Assembly: GCA_013299115.1 (NCBI GenBank)
Contig: JAAFKA010000001.1
Location: 62,001 to 126,000, forward strand
Direction of reading: 5' to 3'
DNA from: Cytophagales bacterium
GTDB lineage: Bacteria > Bacteroidota > Bacteroidia > Cytophagales > Thermoflexibacteraceae
DNA length: 64,000 nt
The position numbers and the translations under genes are program-made. The number at the start of each line of letters is the position of its first letter. The first letter of the stretch is position 1. This document shows, in pieces, positions 8,307-17,984 of this stretch. The notes under the pieces are model-generated. The model searched no databases. It had not been told where the DNA came from and saw only the letters and a program-made list of their open reading frames with translations.

Positions 8307-11300
8307 TTATCGGATAACTTGAAGACGTTTCTGATAAGAACCATTTTCAGTTTCTACACGAACTACATACACGCCAGAAGCTACACCATTTAATTTAATA
8401 GTTTCGTTTCCACTAAACTCATTGAATTTCTGTGCATAAACAGTCTGACCTGTTACATTGACCACCTCTATTGACAATGGTTTGTTAGTTTGTGTAAACT
8501 TCAAGGTAAATTCACTTGCTGTTGGATTTGGATATACTTCAAATACTTCAGCAGTCAAGTTATCTTCTGCACCCAAAACGATAGAAGGTCTTAACTCCAC
8601 TCTATTAGAATAATCACTGTATAAACCAGCAGTATTTACAGCTCTAACTCTAAACCAATGCGTAACGCCATTTTCTAAGCCTGTAATAACAGTCTGATTA
8701 GTCGTTACTGTGACAGCTAAGGTATTAATTCTGTTTTCAGAGAAATACCATACTTCATACCTTACGCCAGGTATAGGTGTAGCAGTCCAATTCAAATTAG
8801 CAGAAGCATTGCCAGCAGTTCCCGTCAAATTCAAAGGTACTGGAGGTGCACCTAAACGAGTTGTTGCATTAACTACATTTGAAGGCAATGATGAAACAGT
8901 ATTTCTTATTGCTCTCACACGATAGTAATAAATTACATTGTTTGCAAGATTCAGATTAGTAAATGTGGTAACATTTGCTCCTACATTACCAACTGCTTCA
9001 AAAGCAATAGCTACGTTATTCTCTGTTCTTGTAGTTCTTTCAATGATAAAACCTGTTTCATCTGACGTATTATCAACCCATTCCAAACCAATACGGTCTG
9101 TACCAGCAAAAGTAACACTTAATATTGGTGCAGGGAATATAGTAGTAGCATTAGCAGGATTACTAAAGAAAGAAAACTCTCCTATTAATCTGTCACGATA
9201 AGCTCTTACTTGATAGAAATAAGGCGTATTTACAACAGCCGTTGGATCTACATAAGTTGTACCATTTACGCGAGGAACCCTGTCTATTAAAACAAAAGGA
9301 CCCGTTACAGCCAAACTACGATAGACTTCTACACCCAAATCAGTAGTAGAATTATCTACCCAACTCAATCTAATTTCCGTAGAAGAAATAGGTGTTGCAT
9401 TTAAGTTAGTTGGTGCAGCAGGAAAAGTTGTTGCAGAAGTTTCATTAGAAAATGCAGGTATCTCCCCTAACAAACCAACAGGCATCACACGATAAAACAA
9501 TCTTACATCAGGATTCAAACCAGCATGAACAAAAGAAGTGCTATTAGCAGGAGCAAAACCAGCAGAGTAGAAACCTACACCACCACCTACTGCTGATGCC
9601 TCTATTCTATAACCAGATTCTGCGTTTGAATTATCTCTCCAACGAATAATATTTGCATTAGGAGAGAAACCTGCAGCCGTTGCATCAGAAGGAGCTGTTA
9701 AACCAGTAACTCCGCTTCCTGTATTGGTATATGCAGACAAGAAGTTATTGGTAATAGCTGCCACTCTATAAAAATAACGAGTATTTTCAGCAGTGGTTGT
9801 AAAATCAAGATGTGAAGTTGAGTTTGCAGGCAAAGTAGCAATTGCTGCAAAACCAGTTGCAAGGCTTAAGCTACGCTCAACTACATAACCACCTTCATTA
9901 TTCGCATTATCAGTCCAAGTTAAGGTAAAACCAAAAGGATTTGCACCACTCGGTGTTACTACCAAGTTGGTAGGAGCAGCTACAGTAGTAACAGAAGCCA
10001 CATTAGAATAGTCTGTTAAAAGAGTAGGGTTTATTCTAGCTCTAACTCTATACCAATTCACTGCACCAGCTACCAAACCATTAGTATGTGTAAAGGTTGT
10101 AGCATTCGCAGCAGCAGTACCTACTACTGTAAAACCTGTAGATGCAGAAGTTGTACTCCTTTCTATCTCATAACCTGTTTCACCAGTCGTATTATCTGTC
10201 CACGCTAAATTTGCATCAGCACCAGCAGCCGTAGCAGTTAAATTTATAGGACCCGTTATTACATTAAACACTGCCACATTATCAATAGCAACTCCTATAG
10301 AGAAATTTCCTGTCCAACGGAAACGAATACGACCAGTAAGACTATTAGCTATCTCAGGTAAAGGTATATTTAAGTTGAAAGCATTGTTACCCGTTGCAAC
10401 ACTACTGAACTTATTAGTCCAGTTAGTGCCGTTGTCATTGGATACATCTACTCTGATACGTCCGCCAAAAGATCCATTAAATACCATGTTACAAGTAAAG
10501 AATACATTATTCATACCTGTTGTATTGATGGTAGGAGATACTAATGAAACATCTTCCGCTAAATTATTATCACTAGCATCACTATCAAAGAAAGCATAAC
10601 AACCACTAAAAGCTGGGTTAACTGTAAATACAGGTATTGCAGCAAAGGCAGTCAAAGTTGGTGAGTTACCAAATTGCCATGTATCACCAGCTGCTACCGC
10701 ATCTACATTTGTCCATCCAGCAGGCATCGCACAACCAGTAAATGGCTCAGAAACTAAAGAACCACCAGGAGGCACAGCACCTGCATTTGTAGTTGCTCTT
10801 GCAATCAAAGCAAATGCTTCTGTACCTGCAACAGGTGCAGCAATAGGTAAGTTACTAACAGCAGCACTTGAAACTTCTGCACCATTTAAAGCAAATAAAC
10901 GATAAGTATAAGCTGTACCATTAGCCAAACCACCGTCAATGAATGAACTTGTATTAGGAGGCAAAATAGCTATTGTTGTGTAAGATGCTGCCAGACCAGG
11001 CGTAGTAGTTCTTTGTAACAACAACCCAGTTTCACTTGGTGAGTTATCTGCCCAAGTAAGACGCATTGTTGTTCCTGAAATAGGATCTGCTACAAAAGGA
11101 GCAGTCGTAGCATTTCCAAATACATTTACTGCACCTGGTGGTATCACGTTAGTAACATTGATGTCATCAACAAAAACATTATTTCCATTATCACTAATAC
11201 CAACAAAACGCACTCTCACACCATCACGACCCGCAGCTGTTGGCAAGGGTACTACCTCACGTCTCCATTGGTTAGCATTTTGTGGTCTAAATTCAGTGCC

Positions 11301-14138
11301 TGTAACACCAGGTACAGTTGCTAAGCTCAAATTAGGGTCAGCATTTACACTTTGTTTGTCATAAACAGTAGTCCATGTAGCACCACAATCAGTAGAAACC
11401 TGTACTTGTAATCTATCCTGAAAAGCTGTCAAAGAACCACCTGCTTGGTGTGCCAAATTAAACACTAAGTTTGGAGTATTCATGGCAGTCATGTTAATTG
11501 GCGGAGAAATAAACTCAGCACGAGCTCCAACAGGAAAATTACCTCCAAAAAATGCCAAAAATGCAATAGCTCTTTGCGTTTCTGCAAAACCACCACCTCT
11601 TGCCAATACAGGCGTACCTGATTGGGTCAACCATGTATTCCCCGTTGCTGGATTAGTAGTCCAACCTGGTGGATTGCCTGGTATAGGAAAAGTTTCTGTA
11701 AAAGGCGCAGGCGTTGAACTTAATACACTAATCAGATTAGCTTTTGTAACAACTGTATTGCCACCAGGACCTACTAAAGTCAAAGTAACAGTTTTAGCAC
11801 CTGGTGTAGTATAAGTAGCTGTTACAGGCTGAATAGAAGTAGTTGAAGCTGTTTGTGGCACAGCACCCACACCAAAATCCCAGCGAAATTCATTGACTGT
11901 ACTCAAGGGAACCACACTTGGCGTAAAAGTAAAATTATTGCCCACACAACCAGAAGTTGTATTAACAGTAAAATCTCCATCTGGTCTATCATCAGCTCTG
12001 TAGCAGACTGACCAACCTGCAGCCATAGGGCTATTAGGTGCTGTGATAAAACGGAAAGTCATTGCACCTGTGGCAACAGCTAAATTAGTACCAGGATTAG
12101 TGCTTGTAAATCTTCTGATGGGAATACCCGTACCAGCAGAGTTGTCATAAACCTCTAATACATCTCCCGCAGCCAAAGCAAAAGAAGAGAAACTTGCTGA
12201 AATACGAGTAGTATTTGGAATAGCAATCGTATATAAACAGTTTTGATTTCTTCTGTAATTATCAGAGAAACTTCCATCGTCAAAAGAACTTACAGGAGCA
12301 GAATAGAATTGCTGCACACAAACAGGGTTATTTACTCTGGATGCAGCTTGACGGCAAGCTTCATAAGCATCAACAATGCCATAGCCTAACTGTTGTCCCC
12401 AACCACCATTAGGTTCTGCACCGCAGACATAAGGGCCACCGCCAGCTACTTTACGACCTGTGCCTTCTATAAATGCTCTAACTTCTGTTCTTGTCAAGTT
12501 TGGACCTATGCCAAGCACTAATGCAGCAACACCTGCAGTATTTGGACAGGAGAATGAAGTACCATCTATCAAACAATATTCTCCAGATGTCCAACCTTGA
12601 AACGGTGCTACGTCTCTGCGGTCAGTTGTCAAAATTTGGTTACCTGGGGCTGCAATATCTGCACCTCCGCCAAATTGACTAAAACCAGCACGAGTTGCAC
12701 CTGCATTAGAAGCAATAGAAGAGATGATACCAGGAATACGACCAGGGTAACCTGAAATAGGCACGTTTGCATTACCAGCAGAAGCTATAATAACTTGTCC
12801 TTTACCACCTCTGCCTTGTGCCAAAGCTCTATTGAAAGCAGCTGTAACAATGGGAATGTCAAAATTAGGATTATTATTCGCAGCAGGAAAGCCATACGAG
12901 TTTGAAGATACATCAGCATCAGCAACTTGCCAAGACCAATCAACTGCCTGCGCCAAACCAGCATTATTAGTAGTAAAAATTTGAATAGGAACAATGGTTG
13001 CTCTATGTGCCACACCAGCAATACCAACACCATTATTAGCCATAGCAGCAGTAACCCCTGCACAAGTAGTGCCATGGTCACCTGCTACTGTACCTACTGC
13101 GTCTCCCAAGTTTGTAGGATTTGCAGGGTCAAAGCCAAGTGGCGATATATTAGCTATTAAATCTGGGTGGTTTCTATCAACGCCATTATCAATTATGGCT
13201 ACTTTAATACCTTGACCAGCTGTAGTTGCAATATCCCATGCTTCATCTACACGCATAGAAGCATCTGTGTTCCACGGCATATCAGAGGCTATAGGACCTG
13301 GGGCACCAGGGAATGCAGCACGAGAATCTCTTACAGATGCAGGATACTGACCACCAGGAATACCAGTAGCAGCTATTCTATGCGAGTACTGCCAAGGCCA
13401 CAAAGGGTCATTTACTGTAGCTTGTACACCTCTTACACCTTTTATGTCTTTCAATTTTACAGGCGTAGGATTAAAGCCATCGAAAGTAGGACGCAAGTGG
13501 AAATCTACAGCTGCATATTCAAATTTTGTAGATTCAAAAAACAAATTAGCCATTTCTAAGGAATTACCTCTGGCTGTTTTATCAGCAATCAAGATATAAG
13601 TACCAGCATCATAAGGATACTGATTTTTTATTCTTGTGTTAGAAACAGCAACCAAAGCCCTTAGTTCATCTAAGGTTGTGTTGGCTTTGAGTTTTACATA
13701 AAACTCGTCTGTGATGCCCATTTGGTTTGCATCTCCTTTTCTCTCGCCACTCCAAACAATGAAAGGATTGGCAGCTACTACTTTACTGTTTGCCTCCAAT
13801 TTGGTTAAAACCGTTTTGATAGCCGCAGGTGTAGTAATGCCTGCAATAGAAGGTCTTACATAACCATCAGTGTTCACAGCACGATTGAGGGTGTATTCCC
13901 CGTCTTCTACTTTTAGACCAGCCCCTCTCAAAATAGATGCAATTTCTGCATCTGTTGTGTTAGGCTGAAATCTAACGAAAATATTGGAATAAGACAAACG
14001 ATAAGGTGTTTTCTGCCTCCCAATAGATGAATAATCGTAAAGCTCACCAGTAATGTTTCGCTGTGCTAATGTTGGAAACGCAGCCAACAAGAACAGCAAA
14101 AAAGCTGATAGTTTTACGTGAAGAAAATTAATTTTCAT
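8307..14138 (-). CDS. Giant secreted subtilisin-like protease with CUB, PKD and seven FnIII domains and a T9SS tail
   Basis: A 1943-residue secreted serine protease (S8). A signal peptide (~1-25, ending TLAQ) is followed by an N-terminal propeptide. The catalytic triad is Asp ~317 in IIDNGVD, His ~355 in DHGTTCAG and Ser ~527 in DGTSFSCP. Next come a CUB-like module (~610-720), a PKD domain (~730-815), two jelly-roll/MAM-like modules (~820-1000 and ~1120-1260, each ending in a DNxxV strand), and about seven fibronectin type III repeats with the recurrent W-x-D-N-x-x-x-E-x-G core. The last ~80 residues (YPNPTASEF to the terminal KRLQVIR) are a type IX sorting domain, so it should be exported by T9SS and attached to the surface or released. 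Probably digests extracellular protein or peptides. Confidence 0.93.
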   Translation of the reverse strand: MKINFLHVKLSAFLLFLLAAFPTLAQRNITGELYDYSSIGRQKTPYRLSYSNIFVRFQPNTTDAEIASILRGAGLKVEDGEYTLNRAVNTDGYVRPSIAGITTPAAIKTVLTKLEANSKVVAANPFIVWSGERKGDANQMGITDEFYVKLKANTTLDELRALVAVSNTRIKNQYPYDAGTYILIADKTARGNSLEMANLFFESTKFEYAAVDFHLRPTFDGFNPTPVKLKDIKGVRGVQATVNDPLWPWQYSHRIAATGIPGGQYPASVRDSRAAFPGAPGPIASDMPWNTDASMRVDEAWDIATTAGQGIKVAIIDNGVDRNHPDLIANISPLGFDPANPTNLGDAVGTVAGDHGTTCAGVTAAMANNGVGIAGVAHRATIVPIQIFTTNNAGLAQAVDWSWQVADADVSSNSYGFPAANNNPNFDIPIVTAAFNRALAQGRGGKGQVIIASAGNANVPISGYPGRIPGIISSIASNAGATRAGFSQFGGGADIAAPGNQILTTDRRDVAPFQGWTSGEYCLIDGTSFSCPNTAGVAALVLGIGPNLTRTEVRAFIEGTGRKVAGGGPYVCGAEPNGGWGQQLGYGIVDAYEACRQAASRVNNPVCVQQFYSAPVSSFDDGSFSDNYRRNQNCLYTIAIPNTTRISASFSSFALAAGDVLEVYDNSAGTGIPIRRFTSTNPGTNLAVATGAMTFRFITAPNSPMAAGWSVCYRADDRPDGDFTVNTTSGCVGNNFTFTPSVVPLSTVNEFRWDFGVGAVPQTASTTSIQPVTATYTTPGAKTVTLTLVGPGGNTVVTKANLISVLSSTPAPFTETFPIPGNPPGWTTNPATGNTWLTQSGTPVLARGGGFAETQRAIAFLAFFGGNFPVGARAEFISPPINMTAMNTPNLVFNLAHQAGGSLTAFQDRLQVQVSTDCGATWTTVYDKQSVNADPNLSLATVPGVTGTEFRPQNANQWRREVVPLPTAAGRDGVRVRFVGISDNGNNVFVDDINVTNVIPPGAVNVFGNATTAPFVADPISGTTMRLTWADNSPSETGLLLQRTTTPGLAASYTTIAILPPNTSSFIDGGLANGTAYTYRLFALNGAEVSSAAVSNLPIAAPVAGTEAFALIARATTNAGAVPPGGSLVSEPFTGCAMPAGWTNVDAVAAGDTWQFGNSPTLTAFAAIPVFTVNPAFSGCYAFFDSDASDNNLAEDVSLVSPTINTTGMNNVFFTCNMVFNGSFGGRIRVDVSNDNGTNWTNKFSSVATGNNAFNLNIPLPEIANSLTGRIRFRWTGNFSIGVAIDNVAVFNVITGPINLTATAAGADANLAWTDNTTGETGYEIERSTTSASTGFTVVGTAAANATTFTHTNGLVAGAVNWYRVRARINPTLLTDYSNVASVTTVAAPTNLVVTPSGANPFGFTLTWTDNANNEGGYVVERSLSLATGFAAIATLPANSTSHLDFTTTAENTRYFYRVAAITNNFLSAYTNTGSGVTGLTAPSDATAAGFSPNANIIRWRDNSNAESGYRIEASAVGGGVGFYSAGFAPANSTSFVHAGLNPDVRLFYRVMPVGLLGEIPAFSNETSATTFPAAPTNLNATPISSTEIRLSWVDNSTTDLGVEVYRSLAVTGPFVLIDRVPRVNGTTYVDPTAVVNTPYFYQVRAYRDRLIGEFSFFSNPANATTIFPAPILSVTFAGTDRIGLEWVDNTSDETGFIIERTTRTENNVAIAFEAVGNVGANVTTFTNLNLANNVIYYYRVRAIRNTVSSLPSNVVNATTRLGAPPVPLNLTGTAGNASANLNWTATPIPGVRYEVWYFSENRINTLAVTVTTNQTVITGLENGVTHWFRVRAVNTAGLYSDYSNRVELRPSIVLGAEDNLTAEVFEVYPNPTASEFTLKFTQTNKPLSIEVVNVTGQTVYAQKFNEFSGNETIKLNGVASGVYVVRVETENGSYQKRLQVIR

Positions 14139-14271
14139 AAATGTTAGAATAATAAAGTTAAAAACATTACAAAATTAAGTTGTATAAATAAACATAATAG
14201 ATAAGAGCAGTTTATGAAATACTTTTTGCTCTTTCTATTATTGAATAGCTGCCAACTAATACGATAACTGC

Positions 14272-14631
14272 TTACTGTCTTTGCACAGTATTTTTACTTT
14301 CAATAAAAGCATCAAGCTTTTCAGCTTGTTGAGGGGTAATGGTAGATTTCAAGGCTTTCTTGATTTCTACTAAGGCTTTGGTAGTTTTTACCTCGCCTTT
14401 CCGCATACGTTCTAAAATAGGTTGTAGAGTTTGCATTTGCGCGTCTGTCAACCCTAACTCTGCTTTTATATTTGCATTAAACTTGTTTCTCTCTCCTTCG
14501 CGAGTTGCTTCATTTATCACAGGCACATCAGCATTTGTGAATGTGCTTGCACTTTGTTTAGGGGCAACCTGAGCAGAAGCAATAAAAGAACTCAGGGCAA
14601 GAAATACTGTTAAAAATGCCAGTTTTTTCAT
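14272..14631 (-). CDS. Secreted Spy/CpxP-like small protein
   Basis: A 119-residue periplasmic protein. Signal peptide ~1-20 (cleavage after ASAQ). The mature part is all-helical and contains LGLTDAQMQ and STITPQQAEKL, the paired L-T-x-x-Q motifs of the Spy/CpxP envelope-stress chaperone family. The order and spacing (two motifs ~45 residues apart) fit. It is 133 bp upstream of the giant protease on the same strand, so it could be co-transcribed; a role in envelope protein folding is an inference. Confidence 0.7.
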   Translation of the reverse strand: MKKLAFLTVFLALSSFIASAQVAPKQSASTFTNADVPVINEATREGERNKFNANIKAELGLTDAQMQTLQPILERMRKGEVKTTKALVEIKKALKSTITPQQAEKLDAFIESKNTVQRQ

Positions 14632-14931
14632 AAAGTTAGTTCTTAGGTTTATTTAGGTTTCTAATGAATGTAAAGCTATGATTACCAAAATCTTAAAAAT
14701 AGCAATCTAAGTTATTGATTTTCAAGACTTTAAGTAATGATACACCTTTTGAATGTTGCAAATTAGATAATAATTCGATATTAAAAAAAAATATTGCAAG
14801 AAATTTAGCTAAAAGTACAAAAACTAAAAAAATGCTTATTGACAAAACTTTGTTACTTTTGCAGCATTAGCTTACAATAAAAGTTTTAGAGGGGCAGAAG
14901 TCTATACTACAAACCATAATTTATCAGCCTT
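14632..14931. other. AT-rich intergenic region, divergent genes
   Basis: 300 bp between the Spy-like gene (minus) and the next gene (plus). Very AT-rich. The only recognisable signal is TACTTTTG at 14853-14860, a plus-strand -7 box 71 bp before the ATG at 14932, without a well-spaced -33 element. No repeat family member was seen. Confidence 0.5.
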
Positions 14932-15777
14932 ATGCAATTAATCAGAACATTAGGAACACCTATTTGGAATCGTCAAGAATTGCTCGATACCTTGCCCGAT
15001 TTTGCTGTTTTGTATGAACAAAAATTTGCACAAGCAACAAATAGACAAAATCAAGCAAAGCACTATCCTATTGCTACTTTATTTATGCTTTGGTTTACTA
15101 CCAAAAAATTGCAACCTAAACACCTCATTATAAGTACCGCTATTGAGAAAATAGCTATTGAGCCCTTGATTGATTTGTTCAAAGAAGCTTCGCCTGCAAT
15201 TAGTTTTATTTTAACGAATACAACGAGCAAGTCAATAGCACAACTACCAAACTTGGTAGCTTATAAAAAAGATTTTGCCAAACTCAATAAAGCTACATGG
15301 AAAGATTTAGATAAAAAGCAAACCTTGATAGTATTTGACGACCACCAAAACGGATTGAAAAGATTGCAGTTATGCAAAAAGTTAGGTTTTAAGTATTTGG
15401 TATTTCCAACCAACTATCCTGCTGCACGTGGGGATTATTATTCACTTAAAAAGGTGTTCATGCATACAGGATTTACAGGCACTGCCCCCTCTCCTATTGG
15501 TTGGTGGGAAAAATTAAAGGCAATGATTAGCCCACCCAAAGCCGAAATCATACCTCCCAATGCTGATGATGCCACTTATTTGAAGGAAGTTTGCAAAGTA
15601 TATGACGAATTTCCACCAATTTTTAGGGCAAACAACACGCAATGGGGAGATGCTTGGATAGATTTTAACTACCCCTCTCCCCTACCCTTGCTAACTTCGG
15701 TTGCAGCCCCCTACCAACAACTGTTTAAAGATACTGCTGAATGGTATGATTGGGCTTGTTATGTGGAATTGAAATGA
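14932..15777 (+). CDS. Hypothetical protein, possible methyltransferase-like fold
   Basis: A 281-residue protein not confidently recognised. The central part has alternating strands and helices: a strand with LIVFDDHQN, a helix, then KYLVFPTNYPAARGDYYSL. A strand ending DDH followed by a F-P-x-N-Y-P-x-x-R-G-D-x-Y-S segment recalls Rossmann-type methyltransferases or hydroxylases of the CmcI kind, but no SAM-binding glycine motif is evident. No signal peptide or membrane segment. It stands alone, divergent from the Spy-like gene and convergent with the terC gene. Confidence 0.45.
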   Translation: MQLIRTLGTPIWNRQELLDTLPDFAVLYEQKFAQATNRQNQAKHYPIATLFMLWFTTKKLQPKHLIISTAIEKIAIEPLIDLFKEASPAISFILTNTTSKSIAQLPNLVAYKKDFAKLNKATWKDLDKKQTLIVFDDHQNGLKRLQLCKKLGFKYLVFPTNYPAARGDYYSLKKVFMHTGFTGTAPSPIGWWEKLKAMISPPKAEIIPPNADDATYLKEVCKVYDEFPPIFRANNTQWGDAWIDFNYPSPLPLLTSVAAPYQQLFKDTAEWYDWACYVELK

Positions 15778-15806
15778 AAGTAAGCAATACAATTTCCTCA
15801 TAAAAC

Positions 15807-16562
15807 TTACCCTTGTTTAGCTATTTGTTTTTTGTTTTCGGCTCTTTTTCTCATCTGAATATTGAGCAACTCTACAGCAAAGGAAAACGCCATAGAAAAG
15901 TATACGTAGCCCTTCGGCACTGCCTTGTGAAAACCCTCTAACAAAAGCAAAAAACCAATCATAATTAAGAAAGACAATGCTAACATTTTTACTGTTGGGT
16001 GTTTGTTCACAAAAGCATTGACTTTGTGAATAAAAAGCAACATCACAATCAAGGACAAAATAACAGACACCATCATAATAGGTACGTTATTGGTAAGTCC
16101 GATGGCGGTGAGGATAGAGTCAAATGAAAAGACAATATTGATAAACACAATTTGTACGATAATCCAACTCAGTAGCTGTTGGGCAGCTTTGGCTTTGTCG
16201 GCAGCATTGAGTTCGGCTTCGTCGTGTCCTTCTATTTTTTCGTGAATTTCGGAGGTGCTTTTGCCTATGAGAAACAAACCGCCAATGATTAGAATAATTT
16301 GTTTGCCACTGAAACCTTGCCCAAATACAGTAAAGAGAGGCTTGTCTAAGCCTATAATCCAACCAATGACAAAAAGCAAAGCTATGCGAATGACTGTGGC
16401 TGCTGCTAAACCTACATTGGTGGCAAATTGTTGCTTGTGGACAGGCAACCGTCCTGCAATGATGGAAACAAAAATGATATTGTCTATGCCCAAAACAACC
16501 TCTAAGGCTGTGAGAGTTATCAAACTAATAATACCTTCTTGGGTAAGTAATGCGTCAAACAT
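15807..16562 (-). CDS. TerC family integral membrane protein
   Basis: A 251-residue inner-membrane protein with about seven transmembrane segments. The family signature is clear: ALEVVLGIDNIIF in the first membrane helix (acidic residues in the membrane, proposed metal site), a GGLFLIGKSTSEIHEK motif before a charged cytoplasmic loop (~105-130), and FSFDSILTAIGL mirroring the first half. TerC proteins are linked to metal (Mn) efflux and to tellurite resistance when with other ter genes, which are absent here, so a metal homeostasis role is more likely. Confidence 0.93.
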   Translation of the reverse strand: MFDALLTQEGIISLITLTALEVVLGIDNIIFVSIIAGRLPVHKQQFATNVGLAAATVIRIALLFVIGWIIGLDKPLFTVFGQGFSGKQIILIIGGLFLIGKSTSEIHEKIEGHDEAELNAADKAKAAQQLLSWIIVQIVFINIVFSFDSILTAIGLTNNVPIMMVSVILSLIVMLLFIHKVNAFVNKHPTVKMLALSFLIMIGFLLLLEGFHKAVPKGYVYFSMAFSFAVELLNIQMRKRAENKKQIAKQG

Positions 16563-16915
16563 AAGTATTTTGATATGATACTAAGGTAAAGCTGTTTGCA
16601 AAATCAAAAAATCTTACAATGTTAATCAATTTTTCAAAAACCTTACCATTTTGAATAAAAAAAATAAGTTTTATTTTTTTATTCTTGTCAGGTATAGTTA
16701 TTTCAAGCAATGAATTTGATTAAAACTTGGTAGCAATATTAGTCATATTACCATTTATTTACAACCTAAGCCCTATTTTTTACGAAACAGCGAAATTTTA
16801 TGTTTCAAAACCTATTGGCACTTTACTTTTGGAGTTTTTCCAATAAAATAATTTGATTCAAATTGCGTAGTTTCAATTTTTTTTTTACCTTTGCAGCCTA
16901 AAAAGCAATTTAGTC
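16563..16915. other. AT-rich divergent intergenic region
   Basis: 353 bp between terC (minus) and the TPR protein (plus). It contains a low-complexity near-palindrome of A and T runs around 16653-16684 and the plus-strand promoter at 16863-16893. No small gene or repeat family member was found in the remainder. Confidence 0.5.
16863..16893 (+). promoter_or_regulatory. Promoter of the TPR membrane protein gene
   Basis: TTG (16863-16865), 20 bp, TACCTTTG (16886-16893), 22 bp before the ATG at 16916. Fits the Bacteroidota consensus. Confidence 0.6.
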
Positions 16916-17668
16916 ATGGCAAAGATAAAAGAAAACGAAGAAGTTGTAAAACCACAAACACCAGAAAGCATTGAAAATGAGGCAAATGTATTGGAAGATG
17001 CAGACCTCTTGCAAGATAAATTAGCCCAAACCGAAGACTTTGCTAAAAACAACGGCAAATTGTTGTTAGGTGCAGCAGCCGTTTTGGTGCTTATCGTAGG
17101 TGGATTTGTATTTTTTCAGTGGAACAAACAAAAAGACAACGAAAAAGCTCAAGTAGAGTTGTTTCCCACACAATTTTACATAGAAAAAGACAGTTTGGTA
17201 AACAAAGCCTTGCAAGGAGATAACAATAACTCCACGATAGGTATGTTGGCTATTGCAGACAAATACAGTGGCACAAAAGCAGCCGACTTGTCTAATCTTT
17301 ATATTGGCGTTGCCAAATTAAAAGAAGGCAAATATGACGAAGCCATCAGTGCCTTAGAAAACTTCAAGGCAGATGATTATTTGCTCCAAGCACGTGCTTT
17401 TTCTCTCATTGGCGATGCGTACAGCGAAAAGAAAGAATACAGCACAGCAGCCAAACACTACGAAAAAGCAGCAAATTTTTACCCTAACGAGCAATTTACG
17501 CCTATTTACTTGCTAAAATTAGGACAAGTACAAGAAGCTAACAACAATCCAGCAGAGGCAATCAAAGCATACGACCAAATTATAGAAAAATTTGAGTTGG
17601 CAGCCGAAAAACCATTAGCCGAAAAATTGAAAGTGAAGGCAATGACTGCAATGGAAACTAAAAAATAA
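16916..17668 (+). CDS. TPR protein with one membrane anchor
   Basis: A 250-residue protein: an acidic cytoplasmic N terminus (~1-48), one transmembrane helix (~49-68, LLLGAAAVLVLIVGGFVFF), then a periplasmic region of tetratricopeptide-like helices (~105-245) with A-x-x-x-Y-x-x-A spacing, for example KYDEAISALENF and EYSTAAKHYEKA. The layout is that of YfgM-like/TPR_21 proteins, which associate with the Sec machinery or act as periplasmic scaffolds; such a role here is inference. It has its own promoter upstream and faces a repeat element and the convergent kinase gene downstream. Confidence 0.8.
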   Translation: MAKIKENEEVVKPQTPESIENEANVLEDADLLQDKLAQTEDFAKNNGKLLLGAAAVLVLIVGGFVFFQWNKQKDNEKAQVELFPTQFYIEKDSLVNKALQGDNNNSTIGMLAIADKYSGTKAADLSNLYIGVAKLKEGKYDEAISALENFKADDYLLQARAFSLIGDAYSEKKEYSTAAKHYEKAANFYPNEQFTPIYLLKLGQVQEANNNPAEAIKAYDQIIEKFELAAEKPLAEKLKVKAMTAMETKK

Positions 17669-17689
17669 TCAGCGTAAAAATGTAGAACA

Positions 17690-17984
17690 GACTTTAGTCC
17701 AATGCTGTTAAGCTAAGAAGTTCCAAAACAACCTCGAAGAGCAATTCCATTGTGGGTTAAACAAGAATAGCCCTGCGTGCAACGCAGGGTAAAAGATAAG
17801 AGAGTATCCCAACCTCGATAGAGGTTGAACATTCTTGCACCTACCCTGTGTCATTGTTCAACCTCTTCGAGGTTGGATTGAAAAACTGCTTTGTTTCTCC
17901 TACGTTTCACGTAGGGCTATTGACGTTCAACCTCTTCGAGGTTGTAAATATAGTTTCTTAGCTTAATAGCATTGGACTCAAGTC
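17690..17984. mobile_element. ~275-bp palindromic mobile element, copy 1
   Basis: Core 17700-17974 with 20-bp terminal inverted repeats (CAATGCTGTTAAGCTAAGAA and its near-complement ending GCATTG), flanked by 10-bp sequences GACTTTAGTC (17690-17699) and GACTCAAGTC (17975-17984), 8/10 alike. The interior holds repeated palindromes AACCTCTTCGAGGTT and inner inverted repeats at 17768-17789 and 17899-17919. It carries no open reading frame of note. Same ends as the copies at 38143-38433 and 58296-58582; the interior matches the latter, with the segment between the inner repeats reversed. It sits between convergent genes. Confidence 0.8.

Noticed and set aside
17768-17919. The inverted interior segment as a promoter switch
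   Set aside because: No TAnnTTTG/TTTG promoter pair is found within it at either locus, and at 17.7 kb it lies between convergent genes with nothing to drive.
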